Positions 14,782-23,340 are shown, numbered from the stretch's first letter. The stretch is DNA of 35,995 nt from Aquiluna sp. (GCA_029241985.1 JAQWUU010000012.1:1-35995); one strand, 5' to 3'. Notes: a model not told the origin generated them from the letters alone. A program made the numbers and translations.

Positions 14782-15457
14782 CTGGAAGGTCTTTCTCGTC
14801 GTTTTCAATTGCAGCAATTAGACGATCTGCAACGTGGTCAGCTGTCATCCCTTGCGGAAAATTCGGTGCAGTTCCCGCGATAGCTCTAGAAGCAAGACCG
14901 GTTTCAGTGTGGCCAGGTCTGGCGGAGATCACTCTGATGCCTTCTCGGCGCCACTCTTTTGAAAGTGCGGTGAAGAAGCCGTGGATGGCAATTTTTGAAG
15001 AGCTATAGGCGGCCATCCCGGGCATTGGAGTCTCGGCCACCACCCCGGTGATGTTCAAAACGAACGGCTCATTTCCGGACTCAGCAGAAGCTTTGAGCTT
15101 TGAAAAAAGCTGTGTAATCAACTGAATCGGACCCGCGCTGTTCACGCTGTTCAATCTGGTGCTGGTTGCTAGATCAAGCTCTGCAGCGGGACCAAATGCC
15201 ACAACGCCGCTGGCGTTGATGATGCCATCGACTTGGCTGGCAGCAACCAAATAGTCGGTCAAGGTCTGAATCGACTCTGGCTCTCGGTAGTCAAGCAGTA
15301 GTCTGACCTCAGCCTTGGCAGAAATCTTTCCAGCGCTGTCATTGTCTGTTGCTGTTCCCAGCACCTTCGCGCCCTTGCTGGCTAGCTTCTCCGTGAGAGC
15401 TAAACCTAAAACGCCTGAGGCACCGGTAATCAAAATTGTCTTGCCTGTAAGTTCCAT
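14768..15457 (-). CDS. Short-chain dehydrogenase/reductase
   Basis: A classical SDR of 229 residues from the ATG at 15457. It has the cofactor loop TGASGVLG at about residues 11-18, NASG (residues 83-86), and the catalytic Ser-Tyr-Lys with YSSSK. The loss of the usual acidic residue after strand two (GTATDND keeps Asp) leaves the NAD/NADP preference unclear. A TTG four codons upstream (15469) is an alternative start; neither start has a good Shine-Dalgarno, and the ATG puts the first beta-strand at the usual distance. The substrate cannot be told. It is a single gene, convergent with the epimerase. Confidence 0.85.
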   Translation of the reverse strand: MELTGKTILITGASGVLGLALTEKLASKGAKVLGTATDNDSAGKISAKAEVRLLLDYREPESIQTLTDYLVAASQVDGIINASGVVAFGPAAELDLATSTRLNSVNSAGPIQLITQLFSKLKASAESGNEPFVLNITGVVAETPMPGMAAYSSSKIAIHGFFTALSKEWRREGIRVISARPGHTETGLASRAIAGTAPNFPQGMTADHVADRLIAAIENDEKDLPASEF

Positions 15458-15623
15458 AGCCAGGTGCAACAGTAATCAGCATTCAGGTATTTCGATAAAT
15501 TCAAAATCAGTCGAACTGGGTTCAGCTGACTGGTCAAAACAGAACAAAATTGAAGGTGTCTAGGTTGGCGCTTGTCCAGTAAGTGCATCAGACTGTAAGC
15601 GTGAAAATAAGCGAGAATCTATT

Positions 15624-16238
15624 ATGCGATTGATTGGAATTTGGGCACTGGTGGCCGCCACACTGGGGCCAATCCAAAACGTGCTGGGCTGGACTATCTC
15701 CGGCTCCTTGGTCGAAGGCTATGACCCTATTGCCAAGACCATCAGCGATCTAGCGGCCGATGACTCGCCTGTGCAGTGGATTCAATCGAGCTTCTTCTTG
15801 TTCGGGTCGTTGCTTACTCTCTTGGGAGCTTGGCATGCCAGGTCTTTTTCCCTACCCGGGCGAATAGCCTTGGCCGCCGCCGGCTTCGCAGGTTTTGGCT
15901 ACACCTTTTTTGCCACTCCTTCCCAAGACAGCTCTTCACAGCTTCACGTGCTTTTCGCGACCATCGCATTTGTGCTGTTTTCCGCCTGGCCGTTACTGGC
16001 GATGCGCTTTGATAAGCGCTACCACTGGAGCATCAGACCAATAGGTGCGATTCCTGCGACGCTGATTATGGGTGTGACAACCCTGTGGTTCTTGGTGACT
16101 TGGCTTGAGCCGGGACAACCAATTGTTGGGCTTTCGGAGCGAGTGATTGCCGTTATGCAGGTGCTGTGGCTGACGGCAGCAATCTGGTTGCAGTGGCTTC
16201 ACCAGAGAAAAGCGGTTTCTAGCATTCAGGCTCATTGA
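15624..16238 (+). CDS. DUF998 integral membrane protein
   Basis: A 204-residue protein with about six hydrophobic segments and the DUF998 hallmark GYDPIAKTISDLAADDSPVQW after the first helix. Family members are common in Actinobacteria and have no firm function. The region 15458-15623 upstream shows no other gene. The ATG at 15624 has neither a convincing ribosome-binding site nor a correctly spaced -10, so the start is chosen because it lies directly before the first helix. Confidence 0.8.
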   Translation: MRLIGIWALVAATLGPIQNVLGWTISGSLVEGYDPIAKTISDLAADDSPVQWIQSSFFLFGSLLTLLGAWHARSFSLPGRIALAAAGFAGFGYTFFATPSQDSSSQLHVLFATIAFVLFSAWPLLAMRFDKRYHWSIRPIGAIPATLIMGVTTLWFLVTWLEPGQPIVGLSERVIAVMQVLWLTAAIWLQWLHQRKAVSSIQAH

Positions 16239-16249
16239 GCCATTTGGCT

Positions 16250-16639
16250 TTAGAGGTAGATGTCCAGTCTGGACTTTACTAGCTTCTCAAATGAACCAAC
16301 CTTGCCTGCGGCTGCCTTGAGCTCAACAAAGTCTAAAAACATTGAGATTGATCCATCTTCGTTTTCCAGCAGCACGCAGGGCTCTCGTCCCTTGGAAGCA
16401 GCAAGAACACTGTCAGAGCGCTCGTTCATGTGAACGAGGCGAAAACCTATTCCTCTTTGTTCGAAAAGTTGCTTTTCAAATTCTTTGAAAGCTGCTTTTT
16501 TCTTTACGGGCGAGTGGGTGATGTCGCAGAGGCTGCACTCTCTCATTCCAACTAAGTGACCAAGGAAGTAGGAAACCTCGCCAATGAGCCCACCATCGGC
16601 TTTATAAACGCCTATCAATTGTCTGCCTTTTTCACTCAC
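16250..16639 (-). CDS. Conserved-looking hypothetical protein with CxxCxxxH motif
   Basis: A 129-residue soluble protein that I cannot assign to a named family. The notable feature is RECSLCDITHSPVKKKAAF at about residues 33-51: Cys-x2-Cys-x3-His followed by a basic helix. This could be a metal site or a redox-active pair. The N-terminus (QLIGVYKADGGLIGEVSYFLGH) reads like beta-strand then helix. No signal peptide or membrane span is seen. The GTG at 16639 is the only plausible start and lacks a ribosome-binding site. It is a single gene, convergent with the DUF998 gene 12 nt away. Confidence 0.65.
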   Translation of the reverse strand: MSEKGRQLIGVYKADGGLIGEVSYFLGHLVGMRECSLCDITHSPVKKKAAFKEFEKQLFEQRGIGFRLVHMNERSDSVLAASKGREPCVLLENEDGSISMFLDFVELKAAAGKVGSFEKLVKSRLDIYL

Positions 16640-16748
16640 AGGGTTGTCAACCGAATTTTGCCTTCACCGCTTCCCTTAGCAACGAAGCCACCTAAACGAA
16701 CCGGGTGAGAAAGTCTGCGGGAATCATGATTTCCAATCTGCGGTTTGC

Positions 16749-17309
16749 ATGCTCATGCGAATTCCAATCACTCTTTCCATGGCAGCTTTGCTCCTACTTG
16801 CCGGCTGTAGCGCCGTCATTACCGTCGAAGAGCCCGAAGTCTCTTCCCCCGACGCGCAGGCTACCCGGCCAGATTCATCTCCAGAAGCCAAAGAAACCGA
16901 CCAGGACACTTCAGATGCGGAAGGTGACCAGAGTGCCTCATCGGCTGTGGACTGTTCCGCTGACCTCCAGGCGTTGATCCAAGCGTCAATCAATTCTCAA
17001 ACCGAGGCGTTTGCAGCTGAGGATTTTCAGCTTGCCTATTCATTTGCGTCACCTGAGTTTCAGAAAAATATAGATCTGCAAGCATTCATAAACGTTATTT
17101 CATCCAGTTATGGTCCCCTTCTTTCTTCTTCGAAATTGCAGTTTTCGAACTGCTACGTCAGCCAAGATCAAAGCGTTGGTGTTATCGATGTCAGGTTCAT
17201 AGAAGGTAGCGACGCGCTCTACGCACTGCGGTACTTTTTAGTCTTCACCGAAGAAGGCTGGAGGGTGGAGGGAGCCAGTGACCTGGAATTGGTAGCTAGT
17301 GGCTCTTAG
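16749..17309 (+). CDS. DUF4864-like lipoprotein
   Basis: A 186-residue exported lipoprotein. Residues 1-19 form the signal peptide, and the lipobox LLAGC puts the lipidated Cys at residue 20. A long acidic Ser/Pro/Asp/Glu linker (about 25-68) leads to a C-terminal domain of about 115 residues (LIQASINSQTEAFAAEDFQLAYSFASPEFQKNI onward) resembling DUF4864, an NTF2-like fold of unknown function. A second ATG at 16755 would also work and leaves the lipobox intact. It is anchored on the outer face of the membrane. No partner gene is evident. Confidence 0.78.
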   Translation: MLMRIPITLSMAALLLLAGCSAVITVEEPEVSSPDAQATRPDSSPEAKETDQDTSDAEGDQSASSAVDCSADLQALIQASINSQTEAFAAEDFQLAYSFASPEFQKNIDLQAFINVISSSYGPLLSSSKLQFSNCYVSQDQSVGVIDVRFIEGSDALYALRYFLVFTEEGWRVEGASDLELVASGS

Positions 17310-17333
17310 GTAGCTACACGAGCTTGCGAGCCA

Positions 17334-17369
17334 GTAAATGAAAGAACCCCATCGTGGAGGATGGGGTTC
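17334..17369 (-). terminator. Rho-independent terminator of tRNA-Lys
   Basis: A 9-bp perfect stem (17361-17369 with 17344-17352) around an 8-nt loop lies 4 nt past the tRNA 3' end. On the minus strand it is followed by a T-rich stretch (TTTCATTT). Confidence 0.75.
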
Positions 17370-17372
17370 TCG

Positions 17373-17446
17373 TAGGCCCCGTGGGATTCGAACCCACGAC
17401 CCACGGATTAAAAGTCCGTTGCTCTAACCAACTGAGCTAGAGGCCC
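17373..17446 (-). tRNA. tRNA-Lys (anticodon TTT)
   Basis: A 74-nt cloverleaf. The acceptor stem is GGGCCTC with GGGGCCT. The D-stem is GCTC/GAGC, and the anticodon stem is ACGGA/TCCGT with loop CTTTTAA, so the anticodon is TTT at 17410-17412. The T-stem is GTGGG/CCCAC with loop TTCGAAT. The discriminator is A. CCA is not encoded and must be added by the CCA enzyme. Position 1-72 is a G-U wobble, and 6-67 is also a wobble. Confidence 0.96.
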
Positions 17447-17591
17447 CTGCAGCTTAGAAGTGTAACAGCGTATTTGTAATAGGTGCCTTTAGCGCTAAAT
17501 CTCGATGCTTTAGACAGAAGCCCACGATCCTTCAGCTGACAGTCGTGTCGCTTGCAATTGGGTATGTGCGGACTATGTATTTTCAATTGGG

Positions 17592-17620
17592 TTGGGCATT
17601 CGGGGTTAACTCGGCATACT
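17592..17620 (+). promoter_or_regulatory. Candidate promoter of acyl-CoA ligase gene
   Basis: TTGGGC (17592-17597), a 17-bp spacer, then CATACT (17615-17620), about 42 nt before the ATG at 17662. This supports starting the protein at 17662 rather than at an upstream in-frame ATG inside the promoter. Confidence 0.4.
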
Positions 17621-17661
17621 ATTTACCAAAGAGTTTTAACCAACTCGGCGAAAGGCCAACG

Positions 17662-19371
17662 ATGACTGAGCGCCCATGGATGAAGCACTACCCTGCTGAT
17701 GTCCCCAAGGAAATTACTGATTTTGGATTTTCACACCTCCCAGATTTATTGAAAGCTTCAGCGGATGAATACTCGAAGCAGCTGGCTTTCACGCAGGTTA
17801 TGCCAAATGGAATGAATGGCTCACTGACCTATAAGCGAGTTCATGAGCAAAGTGACTCATTTGCCAGGTACCTTCGGGATGAGCTCGGATTGAAATCAGG
17901 CGATCGAGTGGCTGTCCAAATGCCGAACTGTCTGGCCTATCCAGTGGTCGCCTTTGGAATCCTAAAAGCCGGACTCGTGCTGGTAAACACCAACCCTCTC
18001 TATACCGCCTCGGAAATGATTCATCAGTTCCGCGACTCTGGGGCAAAAGCCCTAGTGGTCATTGACATGTTTGCAGACAGGCTTCCTGAAGTTTTGGGCA
18101 AGACAAATGTCGAGCATGTTGTCACCGTGAAAGTAGCTGAGTATTTCCCGGGCGTAGTCGCCGGAGTGATTCGCATGGTTCAAAAAGTCTGGAGCCGCAC
18201 TCTTCCAAAGGTGACGGTAAGTCATACGAAATTCAAGCAAGCTATCAAGCTCGGTTCGAATCACGCTACGGAGGTAGTCGAATATCAGAAGGAGCTATCT
18301 TCCGATTCGATCGCGGCGTTGCAATACACCGGAGGCACAACGGGTGTTTCAAAGGGTGCCATGCTGACCCATGGCAACTTGGTTGCGAACACTATTCAGA
18401 TGATTGCGATGAACGGCACGTACATAACCCCTGGTAAGGAAACGGTTCTAACCGCATTACCGCTGTATCACATCTTTGCCTTCACAGTAAATCTGCTGGG
18501 CTTCTATCATTCGGGGGCAAGAAACATCCTGGTCCCCTCACCTCGCCCACCATCAAACCTTAAGCGCGCATTTGAGAACTACAAGATCACTTGGCTGAGC
18601 GGCGTAAACACTCTTTTCAACGCCCTTCTGAACGAGCGTTGGTTCCAGGAGTCACCGCCAAAGCACCTAGTGGGCTCTGCTGCAGGAGGCATGTCGCTTC
18701 ACGACAGCGTTGCGACCAAGTGGAAAGACCTAACGGGAACTCCAATTGTTGAAGGTTTCGGCCTAACTGAAACATCGCCTGTGCTTTCATTCAACCCAAT
18801 GGGGGGCTTGTCAAAGCTGGGTTCCATCGGAATCCCAGTCCCATCAACCGATATCCGTTGTGTTGATGAAGACGGCAAAGAGGTCCCAGTCGGGCAACCC
18901 GGAGAGCTGGTGGCGCGAGGGCCACAGATCATGAAGGGCTACTGGCAAAACGATGAAGAGACAGCAAATTCAATCAGAGATGGTTGGTTCTACACCGGAG
19001 ACATTGCTGAGATGGACGAGGACGGTTATTTCAAGATCGTTGATCGCAAGAAGGACATGATTCTCGTGAGCGGCTTTAACGTCTATCCAAATGAGATTGA
19101 GGAACTAATCGCCTCAATGGACGGAATTTCTGAGGTTGGTGTCATCGGCTACCCGGACGAGAAGAGCGGTGAAAAAGTGCAAGCTTTTGTCGTTTCGTCT
19201 GTTCGCGAGCCAAGCAAGGATGAGATTATTGCTTACTGCCGCGAGCACCTTGCGGCTTACAAAATACCGTCAAAGATAACCATGGTCGATGAGCTGCCCA
19301 AGAGCCCCATCGGCAAGATTCTAAGAAGAGAACTACGAGATGGCATGACGTCTGAAAGCAAGGGTGCATAA
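17662..19371 (+). CDS. fadD: Long-chain fatty acid--CoA ligase family protein
   Basis: A 569-residue ANL-superfamily AMP-forming ligase. It has the ATP/AMP loop YTGGTTGVSKGA, the A5 motif GFGLTETSP, the A7-A8 hinge region GWFYTGDIAEMDEDGYFKIV followed by DRKKDMILVSGFNVYP, and the catalytic Lys in SPIGKILRREL. The start at 17662 (MTERPWMKHYPADVPKEI) aligns in character with the N-terminus of E. coli FadD and has GAAAGG 7 nt upstream. It activates a carboxylic acid to the CoA thioester; FadD-like chain length is assumed, not shown. The BASS transporter starts 2 nt after its stop, so the activated acid may be one this transporter brings in. Confidence 0.92.
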   Translation: MTERPWMKHYPADVPKEITDFGFSHLPDLLKASADEYSKQLAFTQVMPNGMNGSLTYKRVHEQSDSFARYLRDELGLKSGDRVAVQMPNCLAYPVVAFGILKAGLVLVNTNPLYTASEMIHQFRDSGAKALVVIDMFADRLPEVLGKTNVEHVVTVKVAEYFPGVVAGVIRMVQKVWSRTLPKVTVSHTKFKQAIKLGSNHATEVVEYQKELSSDSIAALQYTGGTTGVSKGAMLTHGNLVANTIQMIAMNGTYITPGKETVLTALPLYHIFAFTVNLLGFYHSGARNILVPSPRPPSNLKRAFENYKITWLSGVNTLFNALLNERWFQESPPKHLVGSAAGGMSLHDSVATKWKDLTGTPIVEGFGLTETSPVLSFNPMGGLSKLGSIGIPVPSTDIRCVDEDGKEVPVGQPGELVARGPQIMKGYWQNDEETANSIRDGWFYTGDIAEMDEDGYFKIVDRKKDMILVSGFNVYPNEIEELIASMDGISEVGVIGYPDEKSGEKVQAFVVSSVREPSKDEIIAYCREHLAAYKIPSKITMVDELPKSPIGKILRRELRDGMTSESKGA

Positions 19372-19373
19372 CG

Positions 19374-20336
19374 ATGAATAATCTAATGATTCTGGCTAAT
19401 GAAACCGCCAATGAGGCAACAGTTGTAAACGAATTTGAGCAGACGCTTCTCCGAATACTGGTTGTAATTATCATGTTTGGACTTGGCGCTGGATTGACGC
19501 CGAAGGACTTTGGATCGGCGCTCAAGCGCCCCTGGGGCCTAGTTATCGGTTGGTTTACCCAGTTCTTTATCATGCCGCTGACTGTTTACCTGCTCATAGT
19601 CTCAGTGCTGATTCCATTCTCGAGTGGAGAGGGAATATTGTTTGTGGCGCTTGGTGCACTCATTATGGGTAGCGTTCCTGCGGGAACGACCTCGAATCTG
19701 TTCACTTATTTCTCAAAGGGAAACCTCGCTCTTAGCCTCACAATGACCGTAAATTCGACGCTCTGGGCTTTCATAATGACCCCGGCAGCGCTGTTCATTT
19801 ACTCGAATCTTTTGGGCCTTGATGAATCCTTAAGCGTCCCCTTTAGCGAATTGGCACTGGTCATTGTCGGCCTGATTATTCCGGTCGGTCTTGGTATGTT
19901 GCTTCGCAAATTCAGTGCAAACGTTGGCGCTGTCATTGAACTCATCGGAAGCGTAGTTGGTCTGCTCTTTATACCTTTCCTAATCATCATCTGGGTGCCA
20001 AGAAACTGGCAACTGTTGCTCACCACAGAGTGGCCAACATATGTTGTAGCGATTGGAATGGGGCTATTTGGAATAACAGTCGCTTACTACTTCACGAAGT
20101 TGATCAAGGTCCACCCAATGAATGCGAGGACTATTGCCCTTGAAACCGGCATCAATAACGGACCTTTAGCGATTGCTGTAATTGTGGCCGTCTACATTGA
20201 CAACCCGGGCTTAGATCAAATCCTGCTTGTACCGGCGCTGTATTCGCTATTCATAGTATTGATCTCAGCTCTCGTGACACTTGTGTTCCGCAGAGCGAAT
20301 CTTGCCGCAGAGCAGAAAATCCCAAATCTCTTATAG
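19374..20336 (+). CDS. Bile acid:sodium symporter (BASS) family transporter
   Basis: A 320-residue membrane protein with nine to ten hydrophobic helices. Two discontinuous-helix motifs of the BASS fold are clear: PAGTTSNLFTYFSKGNLALS (first crossover) and ALETGINNGPLAIAV (second, matching the E-x-G-x-N-x2-LA pattern that binds Na+ and substrate). Characterised members move bile acids, pantothenate, pyruvate or other organic anions with Na+. Co-transcription with an acyl-CoA ligase (2-nt gap) suggests a carboxylic acid, possibly a steroid or aromatic acid, that is activated after entry. Substrate and direction are inferred. Confidence 0.85.
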   Translation: MNNLMILANETANEATVVNEFEQTLLRILVVIIMFGLGAGLTPKDFGSALKRPWGLVIGWFTQFFIMPLTVYLLIVSVLIPFSSGEGILFVALGALIMGSVPAGTTSNLFTYFSKGNLALSLTMTVNSTLWAFIMTPAALFIYSNLLGLDESLSVPFSELALVIVGLIIPVGLGMLLRKFSANVGAVIELIGSVVGLLFIPFLIIIWVPRNWQLLLTTEWPTYVVAIGMGLFGITVAYYFTKLIKVHPMNARTIALETGINNGPLAIAVIVAVYIDNPGLDQILLVPALYSLFIVLISALVTLVFRRANLAAEQKIPNLL

Positions 20337-20374
20337 CTAGAAGGGTCAAACCTCAGCAAGAGGTTTTCTAGCTA
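20334..20374. terminator. Bidirectional terminator spanning both stop codons
   Basis: An inner stem AACCTC/GAGGTT (20349-20354 and 20360-20365, loop AGCAA) is enclosed by an outer perfect 9-bp inverted repeat (20334-20342 and 20366-20374). Both convergent stop codons are part of the outer arms. TTTT follows the inner stem on the plus strand and a shorter T tract on the minus strand. Confidence 0.7.
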
Positions 20375-21177
20375 AGAATGTCTTTGGTGCTGAATCTTGA
20401 GTAGGCCAACGCTCCAAAGACTGCAACGTAGCCCAGCTGCAACAGCGCATTGCTGGCAAATGACCCAAGCTCTATTGGTTGTCTCAGGATGTCTGCAAAA
20501 TCTAACCAGTAGTGAGTGAATAGCCACTCGTGTAGCCAGGAAAGCTGAGGCAGGTTGTCAAGAATCTGACTTACCCCTGTTAAGACCACGGTTGCGGCCA
20601 TGGCACCAACCGGAACGGTGGTTAGGGTTGAGATAAAGAGCCCGATAGCCAAAATACCAGTCATGGAAACCGTGGTGTAAAAAGCCACGACGGCCATTCG
20701 CCAAACTGACTCAGCAAGTGAAATTTGATCACCAGATAGCAGTGTCACAGGTCCTATCGGGAACAGAATTGACCCGATGATAATGCCGGCGATCATGAGC
20801 GTAAAGGTTGCAGCCAGGGCAAACACGACTGTTCCGATGTACTTTACGACCAGTAGTCGAAGTCTTCCGACAGGGGCGATAAGCAAGTATCGAAGGGTTC
20901 CAAGGCTTGCCTCACCGGCAATTGTGTCCCCGGCCACCACTGCAATAGTGAGCGGCAAGAAAAGTGGTAGCGCCAGGAGCGTGGCTGTAAAGCCAGTGAA
21001 AAGTCCGTTTTGAGTTACCTGGCTGAGAAACGGGGGGCCCTCGCCCGGGGCTAACTCCTCGGCAGTTAGTGCAACAGCCAAAGCCAACAGAATCGGTATT
21101 AGTGCAATGGCCGCAAGCATGGCCCAGGTTCGGCGCCTGGTAAACATCACCCTTAGCTCTGAGAGCATCAGTGACAT
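20368..21177 (-). CDS. ABC-2 type transporter permease
   Basis: About 269 residues with six predicted membrane segments and a long external loop after the first (TAEELAPGEGPPFLSQVTQN). It includes the ABC-2 permease-like AGDTIAGEASLGTLRYLL, where the exporter couples to its ATPase. With the ATPase upstream it forms a half-transporter that probably dimerises. The ATG at 21177 lies 8 nt past the ATPase stop and is preferred. A TTG at 21204 would overlap the ATPase by 17 bp and add nine residues. The substrate is unknown, but the upstream LolA-like exported protein in the same operon suggests lipid or lipoprotein-related export or envelope stress. Confidence 0.85.
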   Translation of the reverse strand: MSLMLSELRVMFTRRRTWAMLAAIALIPILLALAVALTAEELAPGEGPPFLSQVTQNGLFTGFTATLLALPLFLPLTIAVVAGDTIAGEASLGTLRYLLIAPVGRLRLLVVKYIGTVVFALAATFTLMIAGIIIGSILFPIGPVTLLSGDQISLAESVWRMAVVAFYTTVSMTGILAIGLFISTLTTVPVGAMAATVVLTGVSQILDNLPQLSWLHEWLFTHYWLDFADILRQPIELGSFASNALLQLGYVAVFGALAYSRFSTKDILS

Positions 21178-21187
21178 GCTGAGAGAT

Positions 21188-22132
21188 TTAGCGAACAACC
21201 TCAAACCCCTCTCCGGTTAGGTTCACGAAGTATTCTTCAAGGCTTGGTTGTTCTAAGCGAATCTCAGAAATCATAAACTTCTTTTTCACGAGAAGCTGAT
21301 TCAGGGTTGCCACATCAAACTCTGTTGGTACCGGCACGACTACGTGGTCCGATTTGAGAGATATCTTTGATAACCCCTGTCCCTTCAGAACGTCAACCAG
21401 TTCGTCTATACGGTCTGACTTGAGTACAAGCCTGGTTTGCGATTCGTTTCTAAGTTCTTGAATGTTTCCTTGGGCCACAATCTTGCCGGCTGTCATAACG
21501 GCCAGGTGGCTGCAGAGCTGCTCAATTTCGCTCAGCAGATGGCTAGAGACAAAGATTGTGATTCCCTCCGCAGCAAGCGAGCGAATCAGGTTCCTGACCT
21601 CTCTAGTTCCTTGCGGGTCCAGACCGTTTGTGGGCTCGTCGAGAATTAGTATCTCTCTTGGCTTTAGCAGGGCGTTGGCAAGGCCAAGCCTCTGCTTCAT
21701 GCCCAGGGAATAGGCATGGACCTTCTTCTTCGATGCGTTACTTAGGCCAACCCTTTCAAGGGCTGCATCGACCCGCTGCTTGCGCGTTTTTGCTTCAGAA
21801 AACCTGTCGGCTGAGTCAATACGAATCAGGTTGTTGCGCCCAGACATGTATGGGTAGAAAGCAGGTCCTTCAACAAGGGCACCTATTTTTGGCAGCGCCT
21901 GCTCGAGTTGTTTTGGAATTGGATGGCCGAGAAGTTCAATCTCACCCTCAGATGCATCGGCAAGGCCGAGGAGCATCCTGATGGTCGTGGTCTTTCCAGA
22001 GCCGTTTGGGCCAAGGAACCCAAAGACAGATCCGCGAGGAACCGAGAGGCTAATCCCGGACACTGCCTTTTGGGAACCAAACTGCTTAGTAAGTGAACTG
22101 GTACTTATGGCCAGCTCTTGGCCTTGAATCAT
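21188..22132 (-). CDS. ABC transporter ATP-binding protein (CcmA/drug-export type)
   Basis: A 314-residue ATPase. Walker A is GPNGSGKTTT (about residues 39-48), the signature is SLGMKQRLGLANALL, Walker B is ILILDEPTNGLDP, and the switch His is in SSHLLSEIE. The roughly 90-residue C-terminal extension after the ATPase core is typical of ABC-2 exporter ATPases. The start is 8 nt after the stop of the LolA-like gene and the stop is 8-10 nt before the permease, so the three form one operon. It powers export; the cargo is unknown. Confidence 0.92.
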   Translation of the reverse strand: MIQGQELAISTSSLTKQFGSQKAVSGISLSVPRGSVFGFLGPNGSGKTTTIRMLLGLADASEGEIELLGHPIPKQLEQALPKIGALVEGPAFYPYMSGRNNLIRIDSADRFSEAKTRKQRVDAALERVGLSNASKKKVHAYSLGMKQRLGLANALLKPREILILDEPTNGLDPQGTREVRNLIRSLAAEGITIFVSSHLLSEIEQLCSHLAVMTAGKIVAQGNIQELRNESQTRLVLKSDRIDELVDVLKGQGLSKISLKSDHVVVPVPTEFDVATLNQLLVKKKFMISEIRLEQPSLEEYFVNLTGEGFEVVR

Positions 22133-22140
22133 CGTGGAGG

Positions 22141-23340
22141 CTATTTTGCGACGCTTAGCAGGTGCTCAATTGTCACAGCACCCATGTAGACCTCACCGGA
22201 ATCGGTGATGAGAACATTCACCAGAGCCGTTGAAAGCACTCTTCCGCCTGCAACTTCGGTGAACATGTCACCAAAGAGCTCATTGGCCATGAGGTCGGTA
22301 GGAATGTCCGATGGGAGTGCAGCTAGTCGCACAACGCTTAGCCAGTCTGAACCAAGAATTTCTGGTTGGTTCATTTCTGGGTAGTCGCTCGGGTCCTTCT
22401 CGAGAGACTCGTAGTCTCCCTCATAGTCTCCAAGCAGGGCTTCAAGCTCACTCGGGTCAAAAGTTGTCACTTCTGTTCCAGCCGGTGGGGTGAAGTCGAA
22501 TAGCGACTGGTCCACCTCTCCAAAACTGATGGATTCAAAACCTACTGACATTGCAGCATCAACCTGGTTGGTTGAGAAAACTTCAACCTTTAGTGGCATT
22601 CCAGTTTCTGAGTCAATAGACAGCTTTGCCTGTTCGATCAGTGATTCTTCAACGTTTGGTGTGAGGATAAGTTCGTAGGCAGTCCTGCCGGCAACGCTGT
22701 GGTCTGTTCCAACTGAAAGATTGCTGGTGTCGCCAATCATCGAGACTAGGTAGTCGGCGATTGCTTCAGGTGAGTTTATGTCTAGCGCAATAGAGGCTGC
22801 GTAGTCAGCAATTGCCTTTTCGGCTTCTTCCTGCTTTGCTGGATCGGCTTCCATCTCAATGGTGCCATTCACAGCAGTTGCCATCTGGGAGTCGTAGATC
22901 CAGAACTCATCGCCATTCACAATTAGGTCCCGCTGCGCCATTGGGTCAAGAATCTGAGCCCGAAGCTTGTCCACTCCTGATGTGTAGATTCTGACCTTGT
23001 GGGTACCAGAGATTAGCTCTAGTGCCTGAGTCAAGGTGTTTGATTCAATGACGGCCGGGACGAAGTCTGCAAACTCCTCCGGCATCTTCTCTTCCATTTC
23101 AGCAACCATGTCTTCTGAGACCATGGAGCTGAACTCCAAAGCCGGTAGCCCCATGTCGCTAACCTTGACAATGGTTCCTGAGAAAGATTGAACTTCGCCC
23201 TGCTGCATCAGCACCATGACCTCATTGGCACTCAGGTCAGGAAGGTCAACCGCATTTGCTTGCAATGGCAACGCAACAGCTCCCACAGCGATGACCGCTG
23301 GAACTGCAATCGATGGGATCCATTTCTTAGAAATACGCAT
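22141..23340 (-). CDS. LolA-like exported protein (outer-membrane lipoprotein carrier/MucB-like fold)
   Basis: A 399-residue exported protein with a signal peptide cleaved near ALPLQANA (residue 30). The middle resembles the LolA/RseB-type half-barrel: TGTIVKV-like opening strands (SFSGTIVKVSDMG), DEFWIYDSQ, then VAGRTAYELILTPN and DSETGMPLKVEVFS. Actinobacterial proteins with this fold sit beside ABC-2 exporters and are thought to bind lipid or acyl chains outside the cell. It has no lipobox, so it may be released or held by its N-terminus. AGGAG 8 nt before the ATG fixes the start. It is the first gene of the three-gene operon. Confidence 0.75.
   Translation of the reverse strand: MRISKKWIPSIAVPAVIAVGAVALPLQANAVDLPDLSANEVMVLMQQGEVQSFSGTIVKVSDMGLPALEFSSMVSEDMVAEMEEKMPEEFADFVPAVIESNTLTQALELISGTHKVRIYTSGVDKLRAQILDPMAQRDLIVNGDEFWIYDSQMATAVNGTIEMEADPAKQEEAEKAIADYAASIALDINSPEAIADYLVSMIGDTSNLSVGTDHSVAGRTAYELILTPNVEESLIEQAKLSIDSETGMPLKVEVFSTNQVDAAMSVGFESISFGEVDQSLFDFTPPAGTEVTTFDPSELEALLGDYEGDYESLEKDPSDYPEMNQPEILGSDWLSVVRLAALPSDIPTDLMANELFGDMFTEVAGGRVLSTALVNVLITDSGEVYMGAVTIEHLLSVAK

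Noticed and set aside
17545-17661. N-terminal extension of the acyl-CoA ligase from an upstream ATG at 17545
   Set aside because: The extra 39 residues do not resemble the family, and the stretch carries a promoter (17592-17620) and the ribosome-binding site for the ATG at 17662.
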